This document shows positions 8,758-16,945 of a stretch of 64,000 nucleotides of DNA, piece after piece (within the stretch, counting starts at the first letter, position 1; each line of letters starts with the position of its first letter). Position numbers and translations under genes: made by a program. The stretch comes from Heyndrickxia sporothermodurans. GTDB taxonomy: Bacteria > Bacillota > Bacilli > Bacillales > Bacillaceae_C. Location: the NCBI GenBank assembly GCA_016756695.1, contig CP066701.1, positions 738,001 to 802,000 of the forward strand, in the 5' to 3' direction. Under the pieces are notes generated by a model. That model worked only from the letters and a program-made list of their open reading frames with translations. It was not told the DNA's origin and searched no databases.

Positions 8758-9714
8758 TTATTTTTTTAATTGTAATTTCGAAAATACTCCCGCATGGTCT
8801 GATGGCCAAAGCCCCGAATATGAACGGCTACTAGGCTTATCTCCAACGGTTTCTGCTTGGATTGATTCCCAACCATTTTTAAATAAAATAAAATCAATGC
8901 GGCTCGTTAAATTTGAAGCATTATTTAATAAGTCTGGATCCTGACAACACGTATTTCCTATTCCGTTACCGCTTTCTTCCCATGCATCTTGAAATCCAAC
9001 TTCAATAAAGCTCCTGTAAGTAGGTGTATCATTGTTATGTGCATTTGAATTCAAATCCCCTGTTACGATTAAAGGAAGTTTTGTTTTAGCTGGTCCTTCT
9101 AAAATTTCATTTGCTTGGTATATCTGTATATCGGAATTCGTATCTAAATGTGTATTTATCATCCTAATACTTTGTCCCTCTAACTGTATGTCAATCGAGG
9201 ACCATCCTCGTAATATTTCAATTTGTTGGCCAGCTATTTGAACAATAAGATTTGTTTTGAAATGTTTAGCCATTCTTTTATTTATCTTTATTCGATAACC
9301 TTTACGAACTAAAATGACATCCCTATCTAATAAACGTACAAGATTACCATTGTTATCTGGAATCTCGACGGATGTATTTTTGTTTTGAATAGCTACTTCA
9401 TAATCTAAACCGCTTTTTTTCAATTCAATCAATAATAATTGAACAAAATCATAAGTGACTTTACGATAATTGGGAATAATTAATTGCCATCGAACCGCTT
9501 CTTGCAGATCAATAAGATCAGGTTTCTTTCTGGCAATCTCACGGGCGATTGCTTTTACACGAATAGGTAGGTTCGTTGCAAGAAATTGACGATACACCTT
9601 TGACACAAGATTGGGAATTTGATCTCGTGTTGAAGTAAATAACGGCGGTAATTCTACACCCATATATAGATTCCATGTGAGAATCGAAAGATGAAAACCA
9701 TCCCATATTTTCAT
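8758..9714 (-). CDS. Endonuclease/exonuclease/phosphatase-family protein
   Basis: This cytoplasmic protein of about 318 residues has the EEP (DNase I-like) fold. The family blocks are present in order: TWNLYMG near the start, PDLIDLQEA (metal-binding Glu), INTHLD, VTGDLNSN (catalytic Asp and Asn), SRIDFILF and SDHAGVFSKL (catalytic His). Family members hydrolyse phosphodiester bonds in nucleic acids, inositol phosphates or sphingomyelin; nothing here decides among them. No signal peptide is seen. Start ATG 9714 follows GGAGGTGAAAAG; a longer reading from 9738 would pass over this ribosome site. It is flanked by a terminator and appears to be a single-gene unit. Confidence 0.85.
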   Translation of the reverse strand: MKIWDGFHLSILTWNLYMGVELPPLFTSTRDQIPNLVSKVYRQFLATNLPIRVKAIAREIARKKPDLIDLQEAVRWQLIIPNYRKVTYDFVQLLLIELKKSGLDYEVAIQNKNTSVEIPDNNGNLVRLLDRDVILVRKGYRIKINKRMAKHFKTNLIVQIAGQQIEILRGWSSIDIQLEGQSIRMINTHLDTNSDIQIYQANEILEGPAKTKLPLIVTGDLNSNAHNNDTPTYRSFIEVGFQDAWEESGNGIGNTCCQDPDLLNNASNLTSRIDFILFKNGWESIQAETVGDKPSSRSYSGLWPSDHAGVFSKLQLKK

Positions 9715-9877
9715 CTTTTCACCTCCAATCATTAACACACTCCATATAGTAAATGAAAGGTGTCGATGAATGGATACGAATTTTTTCTTAAATGAACAAT
9801 TCGGGATGAAACTAACGTAGATTACCTCAAGATATGTTGCAATTTTTTCGGAGTAATATGTGCAACAGCCCTTTTAC

Positions 9878-10828
9878 TTATAATAAGATGTTTTCTTCCT
9901 TATTTTCTATAATGTTTACCTTATCAGTTTTAACTGTCGATAGAATAATGATTGTACTAATAATACAAAATGAACCTATCCAATCGACAACACCGAAAGC
10001 AACATGCAGCCAAACAATCGATAGAACAGCCGCTGCCAATGGCTCAATACAAGCTAGAAGGCTCGTCTCGGATGCGCTGATATACTTTAAACTTTCTAAA
10101 TAACTATAAAAAGCAATTAGTGTTCCAAACAAGACAATAAACGCTACTGCAAAAAATGCGTTAAATGACCAATGTCCTTCAAACTTCCAAGGTGGATGGA
10201 TAAAACTAAAACATACTCCGCCAATCAGCATTCCCCATCCTACAACGATTGTTGATCCCCAATTAGCCAGCAATTGATGGGGCTGTAATGTATAAAATGC
10301 TAAGGCAATAGCTGAAGCTAATCCCCAAAACAATGCCAATCCAGAAATTGATAAGCTTTGAATATTGCCATGTGTAACAAGAAGAATCGTACCTAACAAG
10401 GCTAAAATTACCGCTGCCATCTCCTTAAAAGTTGGCAGCCTTTTCGATTTCATTGCTAGGTAACAAGAAATTAAAACCGGTGCTAAATATTGCAAAACAG
10501 TAGCTGTTGCAGCATTCGATTCTTTAATCGCCGCAAAATATGTATACTGGACCGCTAGCATCCCAAGAATACTAAACAATAATATGCGAAAAATATCATA
10601 CTTGTTCTTCCATATTCCCCAAATACTTTTTGATTCCTTTTTTGCTGCTATTCCTAATAGAATTACACCGGATAATAATAAACGGATTACGACTAACCAT
10701 TCCGGACTAAACCCTTGCTTTTGAAAAAGAAACTGTGCTACAGTCCCTGAAATCCCCCATAATGAAGCACCAGTTAGGACTAGTACGATTCCTTTCGTTC
10801 TAGTATAAGATTTACCTTCTATGTTCAT
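9878..10828 (-). CDS. EamA/DMT-family transporter
   Basis: This 316-residue membrane protein has about ten hydrophobic segments built as two EamA repeats. The first repeat starts at GIVLVLTGASLWGISGTVAQFLF and the second near SISGLALFWGLASAIALAFYTLQP. Members of this family export amino acids, drugs or metabolites; the substrate is not known. Start ATG 10828 follows AGAGGAGAAAAC. The reading frame extends upstream to 10876, but without a comparable ribosome site. It appears to be transcribed alone, between the exonuclease-like gene and the terminator of the polyol operon. Confidence 0.85.
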   Translation of the reverse strand: MNIEGKSYTRTKGIVLVLTGASLWGISGTVAQFLFQKQGFSPEWLVVIRLLLSGVILLGIAAKKESKSIWGIWKNKYDIFRILLFSILGMLAVQYTYFAAIKESNAATATVLQYLAPVLISCYLAMKSKRLPTFKEMAAVILALLGTILLVTHGNIQSLSISGLALFWGLASAIALAFYTLQPHQLLANWGSTIVVGWGMLIGGVCFSFIHPPWKFEGHWSFNAFFAVAFIVLFGTLIAFYSYLESLKYISASETSLLACIEPLAAAVLSIVWLHVAFGVVDWIGSFCIISTIIILSTVKTDKVNIIENKEENILL

Positions 10829-10973
10829 GTTTTCTCCTCTAATCTCTTTTATTCGTGGTGATAAACGGTAAAACACTTTTTTACATTATCATAATTTTCT
10901 ATCATTATATCAAAAATTCAAATATTTCTTAGTTATTTTTGTTCTTCACTATCTCCCCAGGAGAGAAGAATTA

Positions 10974-11018
10974 AACGCAATTACCCCCATTTATGTAAAT
11001 GGAGTTATTCGCGTTTTT
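10974..11018. terminator. Long imperfect hairpin, terminator of the polyol operon
   Basis: AACGCAATTACCCCCATTT pairs imperfectly with AAATGGAGTTATTCGCGTT, and a T run follows on the plus strand. It lies between the last gene of the leftward polyol operon (ends 11102) and the transporter start at 10828. It may work in both directions. Confidence 0.6.
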
Positions 11019-11101
11019 GTATTCGCAATTTTTTTGGAGCAATGGAAATATTCTTTTATCGATGCATTACATTAAAGTAACTACATTTCATTGACATTCT
11101 G

Positions 11102-11779
11102 TTAATTAACATTTGTATTATTAAATATTGCTCTGATCGAATCAACTTTATTAGTAAAACTTCCAGTCTGGTGGTTGAACAATGCAGATGTCCCTAAAAC
11201 ATATACATTAGCTCCTCTTTTTAGCAGATGTGGAATTGTTTCTTTGTTAATGTTTCCATCTACCTCAATTAGTGGCCGGTTCTTGATTTTGTTCAGAATT
11301 TTATTTAATTCATCCATCTTTTTTAACACATGGTAATTAAACGGTTGTCCAGCGAATCCTGGGTTAACGGTCATCATCAAAATCATTGATACATCTTCTA
11401 AATAAGGTGTGATCATTTCAATCGGACTTTGTGGGCTTAGGGCTAATGATGGTTTAATTCCATACTCCTTCAGTTTAGCTAAATCCCTATGAATATCCTC
11501 ACTTGCTTCGACATGAAAGGAGAGATATTCTGGTTGAATTGGAGCAAACATATCAATGTATTTACTAGGATTGATGGTCGCTAAATGAATATCAAGAGGG
11601 ATTCTCGTTTTTTGTTTGATTTCTTCCAGAACATATGGACCCATGGCTAGATTATTCACAAACACTCCGTCCATCACATCACAATGTAACATATCGACAT
11701 TTGCCTGTTCTAATTCTTCAAGTTGGCTTTTTAACTGTAGTTGATTGGCACACATAATAGAGGCTGCAACTAGTTTCAT
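11102..11779 (-). CDS. Ribulose-phosphate 3-epimerase family protein
   Basis: This is a TIM-barrel epimerase of 225 residues, a usual length. Visible motifs are ASIMCAN at the first strand (family SxLxA/SxMCA), MLHCDVMDGVFVNN (metal-binding His and catalytic Asp), IPLDIHLATINPSKY (metal His), LSFHVEA, MTVNPGFAGQPF (phosphate-binding and substrate loop) and IEVDGNINKETIPHL (second catalytic Asp). It interconverts ketose-5-phosphates (ribulose/xylulose), or ketohexose-6-phosphates in the AlsE subgroup. ATG 11779 follows GAGGGTGATCAA, and the start overlaps the end of the transaldolase remnant by a few bases, so it is co-translated in the polyol operon. It would feed the dehydrogenase product into the pentose phosphate pathway. 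Confidence 0.85.
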   Translation of the reverse strand: MKLVAASIMCANQLQLKSQLEELEQANVDMLHCDVMDGVFVNNLAMGPYVLEEIKQKTRIPLDIHLATINPSKYIDMFAPIQPEYLSFHVEASEDIHRDLAKLKEYGIKPSLALSPQSPIEMITPYLEDVSMILMMTVNPGFAGQPFNYHVLKKMDELNKILNKIKNRPLIEVDGNINKETIPHLLKRGANVYVLGTSALFNHQTGSFTNKVDSIRAIFNNTNVN

Positions 11780-11783
11780 TTGA

Positions 11784-12161
11784 TCACCCTCTTGTCCCTT
11801 CATTTAATAATTCCCCATCTTCATTAAACTTTTCTAGACTAGAAGCGGTTAAAGGTTTATTAAGCATATTTTTTAATTGCATGATTACTTTTAATCCTTC
11901 AAAGGTAGCGGGAATTTTTATTCCAATTTTTGTTTGATCATATGTACGAATTTCCTGGCAGTCATTATACATTTCCTCGTATGTTTCTCCGACCGTTTGA
12001 ACAAACACAGTTCCATCAGTTTTATCAAGAATTTCTTTAATTATCCATTTCCTTGGCTTTCCTTCTGTTAAAAGAATCGAAGGGTTTGTTGTCACACCTT
12101 TCATTATTCCAAGAGAAAAAGCTTCCGTAATTTCATTAATATTTGCAGTATCAAGATACAT
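11784..12161 (-). pseudogene. Transaldolase/fructose-6-phosphate aldolase family, internally deleted
   Basis: The 125-residue product starts like a complete family member (MYLDTANINEITEAFSLGI, then GVTTNPSILLTEG) and keeps IKIPATFEGLKVIMQLK, which holds the Schiff-base lysine of the family. It then jumps directly to NMLNKPLTASSLEKFNED, which in full-length relatives is the extreme C terminus. About 90 residues of the barrel are therefore missing from an otherwise continuous frame; the usual length is about 215-220. The reading frame is kept, so translation coupling to the epimerase survives, but the barrel cannot close. I infer loss of activity. Intact family members link sugar phosphates to glyceraldehyde 3-phosphate or dihydroxyacetone. 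Confidence 0.8.
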
Positions 12162-12191
12162 ATGGAGACCTCCTATATCAATGATGAATAA

Positions 12192-12219
12192 ACCCGCAAG
12201 CCAAATATAACTTGCGGGT
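12192..12219 (-). terminator. Intergenic hairpin within the polyol operon
   Basis: ACCCGCAAG and CTTGCGGGT form a perfect 9-bp stem with a 10-base loop. On the minus strand it is followed by TTTATT. It lies between the second dehydrogenase and the transaldolase remnant and could lower expression of the last two genes or protect an mRNA 3' end. Confidence 0.6.
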
Positions 12220-12254
12220 ATACTACTTTTATATGAAACAATTAGTTTGTTACT

Positions 12255-13286
12255 TTATGACTGAATCATCACTTTAATTTCTTCTCCAGACATAGCTGCT
12301 TCAAAGCCTTGTCGCCACTCATCTAGTGAAACGGTTTTGGTAACCATTTTATCAGTTGCAATTTTATTTTCTTCTAAAAGCTTTAATGCAATTTTCCAAG
12401 AGCTTGGTTTTTGGGAACGGGAACCGATATACGTAATCTCTCGTTGAATAATAGATTCTTGATCTATCGGATTCGTTTTATTTGCAAATAGACCGACTTG
12501 GACAAACGTTCCTTTTTTCTTCACTAATGGAAGTCCTTGATTTAAAGCAGGTACTGCACCGGAGCATTCAAACACTTTATCTACACCATACCCGTTTGTA
12601 TGCTGTAACACAACTTCCTCTAAATTTTCTTGAAGGGAATCAACAATAACATCAGCACCTAAGGATTTTGCTAATTCTAAGCGCTGTGCATCTTTTGTAA
12701 TCCCAGACATAATCGCAAATGCCCCTTGGGCTTTAACCACTTGAAGAAGTAACAAACCGATTGGTCCAGGTCCAAAAATTAGTACTTTGTCGTCTTTCGT
12801 AACAGTGGTTTTTTCTAATGCAGCATGGACACAGCATGCTAATGGCTCCGTTAAAGCCGCAGATAACAAGCTGATTTTATCAGATAAAACATGTACACTT
12901 TCTTCACGAGAAACGACGTATTCAGACATACTTCCATTAACCTGTGTACCAATCCCTTTTCGGTTTGAGCAAAGATTATAATCTTTTGATAAACAATATT
13001 CGCATTCCCCACAAGTTGTAAAGGTTGTTTCACTTGTTACCCTGTCACCAACTTTTATATGTTTGACATCTTTACCAATTTCAACAACTACGCCGGAAAA
13101 TTCGTGTCCGAGTGTAACCGGTGTTGTTGGATTTTTATATTCCCCTTTAAATGTATGAATATCTGAGCCACAAATCCCTGTATATGCTACTTTTATTTTC
13201 ACTTTATCATCATATGCTTGTGGTTCATCTATATGTTCTAAGGACATTTGGTCATATCCTTGATCCAGTTTCATTACTGATTTCAT
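12255..13286 (-). CDS. Zinc-dependent polyol dehydrogenase (MDR family)
   Basis: This is a medium-chain dehydrogenase of 343 residues. The catalytic zinc ligands are in YTGICGSDIHTFKG (Cys) and TLGHEFSG (His-Glu). The structural zinc lobe CGECEYCLSKDYNLC is complete. The nucleotide site is FGPGPIGLLLLQVVKAQGA. Relatives are sorbitol/iditol, threonine and polyol-phosphate dehydrogenases. It is the second dehydrogenase of the operon, starting one base after the stop of the upstream one would allow, so the two are tightly coupled. Two dehydrogenases suggest that two polyols, or two steps on one polyol, are handled. The exact substrate is not readable from sequence. Confidence 0.85.
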   Translation of the reverse strand: MKSVMKLDQGYDQMSLEHIDEPQAYDDKVKIKVAYTGICGSDIHTFKGEYKNPTTPVTLGHEFSGVVVEIGKDVKHIKVGDRVTSETTFTTCGECEYCLSKDYNLCSNRKGIGTQVNGSMSEYVVSREESVHVLSDKISLLSAALTEPLACCVHAALEKTTVTKDDKVLIFGPGPIGLLLLQVVKAQGAFAIMSGITKDAQRLELAKSLGADVIVDSLQENLEEVVLQHTNGYGVDKVFECSGAVPALNQGLPLVKKKGTFVQVGLFANKTNPIDQESIIQREITYIGSRSQKPSSWKIALKLLEENKIATDKMVTKTVSLDEWRQGFEAAMSGEEIKVMIQS

Positions 13287-13287
13287 T

Positions 13288-14340
13288 TTATTCTAACTCC
13301 TCATTAGGGATAATCATTACTTTGTTGTATTCTTCTTCACGATTAATCATCATGTTAAATGCTTTTTGGGTATCTTCTAATTTATAGCGATGAGAAACTA
13401 ATTCTTTTAATTTGATTTTTCCTTGTTGAACAAACTCGATCGTATTCATCCATTCTTTTCCTGGGAATGGTGCAGAATAGGAATTCCAAAATCCTTTTAA
13501 CGTTAATTCTCTTCTAAAAATATTTTCGAAAGCTTTTTCAGAAAGGGTGACATCAGAATAAGCAATTCCCAGGTAACCTACTTTCCCTTGTTTGCGAGTA
13601 ATTAGTAAGCATTGTTCTTGGGTTATTTTTGACCCCGCACATTCAAAAGCGATATCTACTCCTAATCCATTTGTATATTCATAAATTTTTTTGATCAAAT
13701 CTTCTTTTAATGGATTGATAGACTTTTCACAGCCCAAATCCATTGCATCCTGCAGTTTTTTATCGGATATATCGATTGCAATGATTTCTTTCACTCCTGC
13801 TACACGAAGCCATTGAATGGCAAGAATCCCGATTGTTCCCACACCAAATACGGCGACTACATCTCCAAGCTGAGGATGAATATTTAAAACCCCATGTAAA
13901 GAAACTGCTGAAGGTTCAATCATCGCTGCATCTTCAAAGCTCATTTCACCAATTGGTAATACATTTTTTGCTGGAATGTTCACAAATTCAGCAAAAGCAC
14001 CAAATGACTTTGATCCAATCATCCCATGATTTTCACATAAAGAAAATTGACCTCGCAGACAATATTCACATTCATTACAAGGAATAAAAGGAATCGCTGC
14101 AACACGATCTCCAATCTCCACATTCGTGACATCTTTTCCTTTTTCAACAACATAACCTGCGAATTCATGACCCATAATGGCAGGAAGCGGATATTTCCAT
14201 TTGCTGACCATTTTATGTGTATCTGATCCGCATATTCCGGCAGCCATGACTTTCACCTTCACCTCATTTGGCTGACATTCACTAATTTCAATATCTTGAT
14301 AAATAATTTCATTTTCTGAGTGCAAAACTGCAGCTTTCAT
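13288..14340 (-). CDS. Zinc-dependent polyol-phosphate dehydrogenase, GatD-like
   Basis: This 350-residue medium-chain dehydrogenase resembles galactitol-1-phosphate 5-dehydrogenase. Zinc ligands are in AAGICGSDTHKM and IMGHEFAGYV, the structural zinc cysteines are in CNECEYCLRGQFSLC, and the NAD site is FGVGTIGILAIQWLRVAGV. It would oxidise the polyol phosphate made by the PTS, using NAD+, to a ketose phosphate. The ATG follows AAAGGAGGC at a good distance. It sits immediately downstream of the IIC gene. Pentitol-phosphate dehydrogenases belong to the same group, and the operon content makes a pentitol substrate as likely as galactitol. Confidence 0.85.
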   Translation of the reverse strand: MKAAVLHSENEIIYQDIEISECQPNEVKVKVMAAGICGSDTHKMVSKWKYPLPAIMGHEFAGYVVEKGKDVTNVEIGDRVAAIPFIPCNECEYCLRGQFSLCENHGMIGSKSFGAFAEFVNIPAKNVLPIGEMSFEDAAMIEPSAVSLHGVLNIHPQLGDVVAVFGVGTIGILAIQWLRVAGVKEIIAIDISDKKLQDAMDLGCEKSINPLKEDLIKKIYEYTNGLGVDIAFECAGSKITQEQCLLITRKQGKVGYLGIAYSDVTLSEKAFENIFRRELTLKGFWNSYSAPFPGKEWMNTIEFVQQGKIKLKELVSHRYKLEDTQKAFNMMINREEEYNKVMIIPNEELE

Positions 14341-14445
14341 GATGTGCCTCCTTTTTAGAGATTACTAGTTTAATAGATCCCTGATCTATCTTGTAAAAGA
14401 GAAGATATCGGCGTGAAGGTCGATTTCCTTATAGTCTTAAACTCA

Positions 14446-15717
14446 TTAGAATATTGCGTGCCAAGCTTGTGAAAATTTCAAAATTAACCAGTTAAACAAG
14501 TTACCACCTAAATCTAAGCTTGTAATCTTCGTTGCACCTTCTGGCATTTTAAATTGAGCACCTTCCATCATTGCTGTGTGTACTCCGGCGAAATTAGTAG
14601 CCATGTAAAGTGCTAATGCTACCATGACGGTACCTGCTATCAGTGAATGAATGATATTTCCTCTGCGTGATCCAACAACGAAAGCGATATAGAAAGGAAT
14701 TGTTGCTAGATCACCAAATGGCAAGGTTTTATTACCTGGTAAAATTACGGCTAAGAATAATGTAATAGGAACGAGAATTAATGCTGTTGACATAACTGCC
14801 GGATGTCCTACTGAAAGTGCTGCATCCAGACCGATATATAATTTACGATCACCGTAACGTTTTTGTAAAAATGTACGTGCTGCTTCTGAAATTGGAATTA
14901 GACCCTCCATTAGGATTTTTACCATGCGTGGCATTAGTAGCATAACTGCCGCCATCGAAATTCCAATTTTTAATATACCGCCAATGTCATAACCTGCTAG
15001 AAGACCAATAATAATCCCCAAAATCAATCCCATCATCATTGGTTCTCCAAAAATACCAAAACGTTTTTGAATACTTTCTGGATTTGCATTTAATTTTTTG
15101 ATACCAGGGATTTTCGATACTAACCAACCAATTAAAATTCCGATTGGAGCAAAAGCTGCAGTAGAACCTGTTGGCATGGAAATACCTTCAAGCCCATAGA
15201 ACTTTTGGACCATTGGAGCTGTTTTGTCAGCAACAAATAAGACAGCGATTTCATAAATAACTGCGCAAAGGATAGCAAACCACCAGCTTCCTGTGATGAT
15301 ATAGCCTGTTGCACCAGCTGCAATAAAGTGCCAATAGTTCCAAATATCAATATCAAGTGTTTTTGTCACTTTCAATAGAATTAAAATAATATTTACAATT
15401 AAACAAACTGGGATAAGGATCGCCGCAACTGGTGAAGCCCAAGAAAGTGCAGCCGCAGATGGCCAACCTGTATCGATAATCGTTAAATTCAAGCCGAATC
15501 TTTCAACCATTTTTTGTGCTGCTGGACCTAAGTTATCGGTTAATACACCAATAACTAAATTAATCCCAACAAACCCGATACCAATGGTAATTCCTGATTT
15601 AAACGCTTTACTAAACCCTACTCTAAAAATTAATCCTAAAATTAAAATGGCAATTGGTAAGATGACAGTAGGTCCTAAATTTAAAACGTACTGTACACCG
15701 GATAATAGTTTGTCCAT
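14446..15717 (-). CDS. gatC: PTS transporter subunit IIC, galactitol type
   Basis: This 423-residue membrane permease of the Gat family has about ten or more hydrophobic segments from residue 12 to the C terminus. Recognisable blocks include NLGPTVILPIAILILGLIF at the start, DTGWPSAAALSWASPVAAILIP, FYGLEGISMPTGSTAAFAPIG and SVGHPAVMSTALILVPITL. It carries the polyol across the membrane while IIB-phosphate modifies it. A IIB gene lies 50 bases upstream, and the dehydrogenase that would use its product lies downstream. Gat-type IIC proteins handle galactitol and pentitols. Confidence 0.9.
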   Translation of the reverse strand: MDKLLSGVQYVLNLGPTVILPIAILILGLIFRVGFSKAFKSGITIGIGFVGINLVIGVLTDNLGPAAQKMVERFGLNLTIIDTGWPSAAALSWASPVAAILIPVCLIVNIILILLKVTKTLDIDIWNYWHFIAAGATGYIITGSWWFAILCAVIYEIAVLFVADKTAPMVQKFYGLEGISMPTGSTAAFAPIGILIGWLVSKIPGIKKLNANPESIQKRFGIFGEPMMMGLILGIIIGLLAGYDIGGILKIGISMAAVMLLMPRMVKILMEGLIPISEAARTFLQKRYGDRKLYIGLDAALSVGHPAVMSTALILVPITLFLAVILPGNKTLPFGDLATIPFYIAFVVGSRRGNIIHSLIAGTVMVALALYMATNFAGVHTAMMEGAQFKMPEGATKITSLDLGGNLFNWLILKFSQAWHAIF

Positions 15718-15767
15718 GCTTAACCCCCATCTCGTAAACTACAAAATTCATTTTTGCTAACAGTGTT

Positions 15768-16049
15768 TCACTTTAAATGGTCGAGAATTTTTTGATCTAA
15801 CGCTTCCATTCCGATTCCCGTGATATAGGCTGTTGCTGTAAGTGCTGGAATATTGTAAGTTGTTGGTAGAATCGTAGTAGATACGATTAAATCCGCGCCT
15901 TCTTTACGAGAAGCAACTTCTGCGATTTTACATTGTACAACCTCAGCATTCACCCCGTTATTTTTTAATAAGTTTTCTACTCTTTCACAGACCACTGTTG
16001 ATGTTGCGATTCCTGCCCCACAAGCGACTAATATTGTATATTTTTTCAT
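15768..16049 (-). CDS. gatB: PTS IIB subunit, galactitol type (second copy)
   Basis: This small phosphocarrier of 93 residues (96 if read from 16058) belongs to the Gat/lactose-like IIB fold. The phosphorylated cysteine is in LVACGAGIATSTVVCERV. ATG 16049 is preferred because GGAG lies 8 bases before it; the ATG three codons earlier almost overlaps that site. Its sequence is about nine-tenths identical to the IIB gene at 16155-16433, with differences such as N/D and KE/QD. It accepts phosphate from IIA and passes it to the polyol bound in IIC. Confidence 0.9.
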   Translation of the reverse strand: MKKYTILVACGAGIATSTVVCERVENLLKNNGVNAEVVQCKIAEVASRKEGADLIVSTTILPTTYNIPALTATAYITGIGMEALDQKILDHLK

Positions 16050-16154
16050 GACATTCACTCCAATTGTTATTTTTTAATTTGTTCTTAAATGAAAGTAAAT
16101 CAATTAAATTACTTGGTTTTTAAAGTAAATCATTTCGCTGAAGAATATTGATTA

Positions 16155-16433
16155 TTATTTTAAATGATCAATAATTTTTTGATCTAATGCTTCCATACCT
16201 ATTCCTGTTATATAAGCTGTTGCCGTTAATGCAGGAATATTATACGTAGTTGGTAAGATTGTTGTTGATACGATTAAATCAGCCCCATCTTGGCGTGAAG
16301 CTACCTCTGCAATTTTACATTGTACAACCTCGGCATTAATACCATTATCTTTTAATAAATTTTCTACTCTTTCACAAACCACTGTTGATGTTGCGATTCC
16401 TGCTCCACAAGCGACAAGTACTGTTTTTTTCAT
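16155..16433 (-). CDS. gatB: PTS IIB subunit, galactitol type (first copy)
   Basis: This 92-residue IIB has its active-site Cys in VACGAGIATSTVV. It starts after GGAGGAAATAATA, only a few bases past the IIA stop codon. It is a close tandem duplicate of the IIB at 15768-16049, and both frames are intact. A 100-base AT-rich gap separates the two copies. Most Gat systems have one IIB, so the extra copy is unusual. It could raise IIB dosage or be in the first stages of specialising. Confidence 0.9.
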   Translation of the reverse strand: MKKTVLVACGAGIATSTVVCERVENLLKDNGINAEVVQCKIAEVASRQDGADLIVSTTILPTTYNIPALTATAYITGIGMEALDQKIIDHLK

Positions 16434-16445
16434 TATTATTTCCTC

Positions 16446-16916
16446 CTAATTGTTTTCTTCCATTTGGTTAAATACCGTATAAATATCTTCAATATTGTTT
16501 GCTAATAACATTTGCTCGATTTTGCTACCGTCTTGAATGATCTGCATGATTTGTTGTAAAACTGTTAATTGACTATGCGGTTCATTCAAGCCTAGCATTA
16601 ATACTACGTTAACGTCTGATTCTTTGGTTTTGTCATCCATAAGCTGAAACGACACAGGTTTTTTTAATGTTGCCACAGCAATAAATTGTTCCTTAACGAA
16701 TTCAGGATCTGTATGGGGAATGGCCACATTATAATTATTCATACATAATCCCGTCGGGAAGACGGATTCTCTTTCAATTACTTTTGTTAGAAATTGATCT
16801 GTAACATACCCCTGTTTCAATGCTTCTTTTGCCAGTATTTCAAATAATTGTTCCCTGTTCTCACACTCTAAATTGACTTTTATTAAATCATCTTTTAAGA
16901 ATTGCCCTAAAGTCAT
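16446..16916 (-). CDS. gatA: PTS IIA subunit, fructose/galactitol type
   Basis: This 156-residue cytoplasmic phosphocarrier has the EIIA-fructose/mannitol fold. The phosphorylatable histidine is in NVAIPHTDPEFV, and CMNNYNVA precedes it. It takes phosphate from HPr and passes it to IIB. ATG 16916 is chosen because GGAGGGGAAACGAAG lies directly before it; the frame is open further upstream to 16943 but overlaps that ribosome site. It is the first structural gene after the regulator, whose stop codon lies 29 bases upstream. Confidence 0.88.
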   Translation of the reverse strand: MTLGQFLKDDLIKVNLECENREQLFEILAKEALKQGYVTDQFLTKVIERESVFPTGLCMNNYNVAIPHTDPEFVKEQFIAVATLKKPVSFQLMDDKTKESDVNVVLMLGLNEPHSQLTVLQQIMQIIQDGSKIEQMLLANNIEDIYTVFNQMEENN

Positions 16917-16945
16917 CTTCGTTTCCCCTCCTTGATGTTGCATGC

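Noticed and set aside
8528-8944. Plus-strand open frame of 138 codons across the ABC ATPase start, terminator and exonuclease-like gene end
   Set aside because: It overlaps real genes on the other strand and a terminator, and has no family features.
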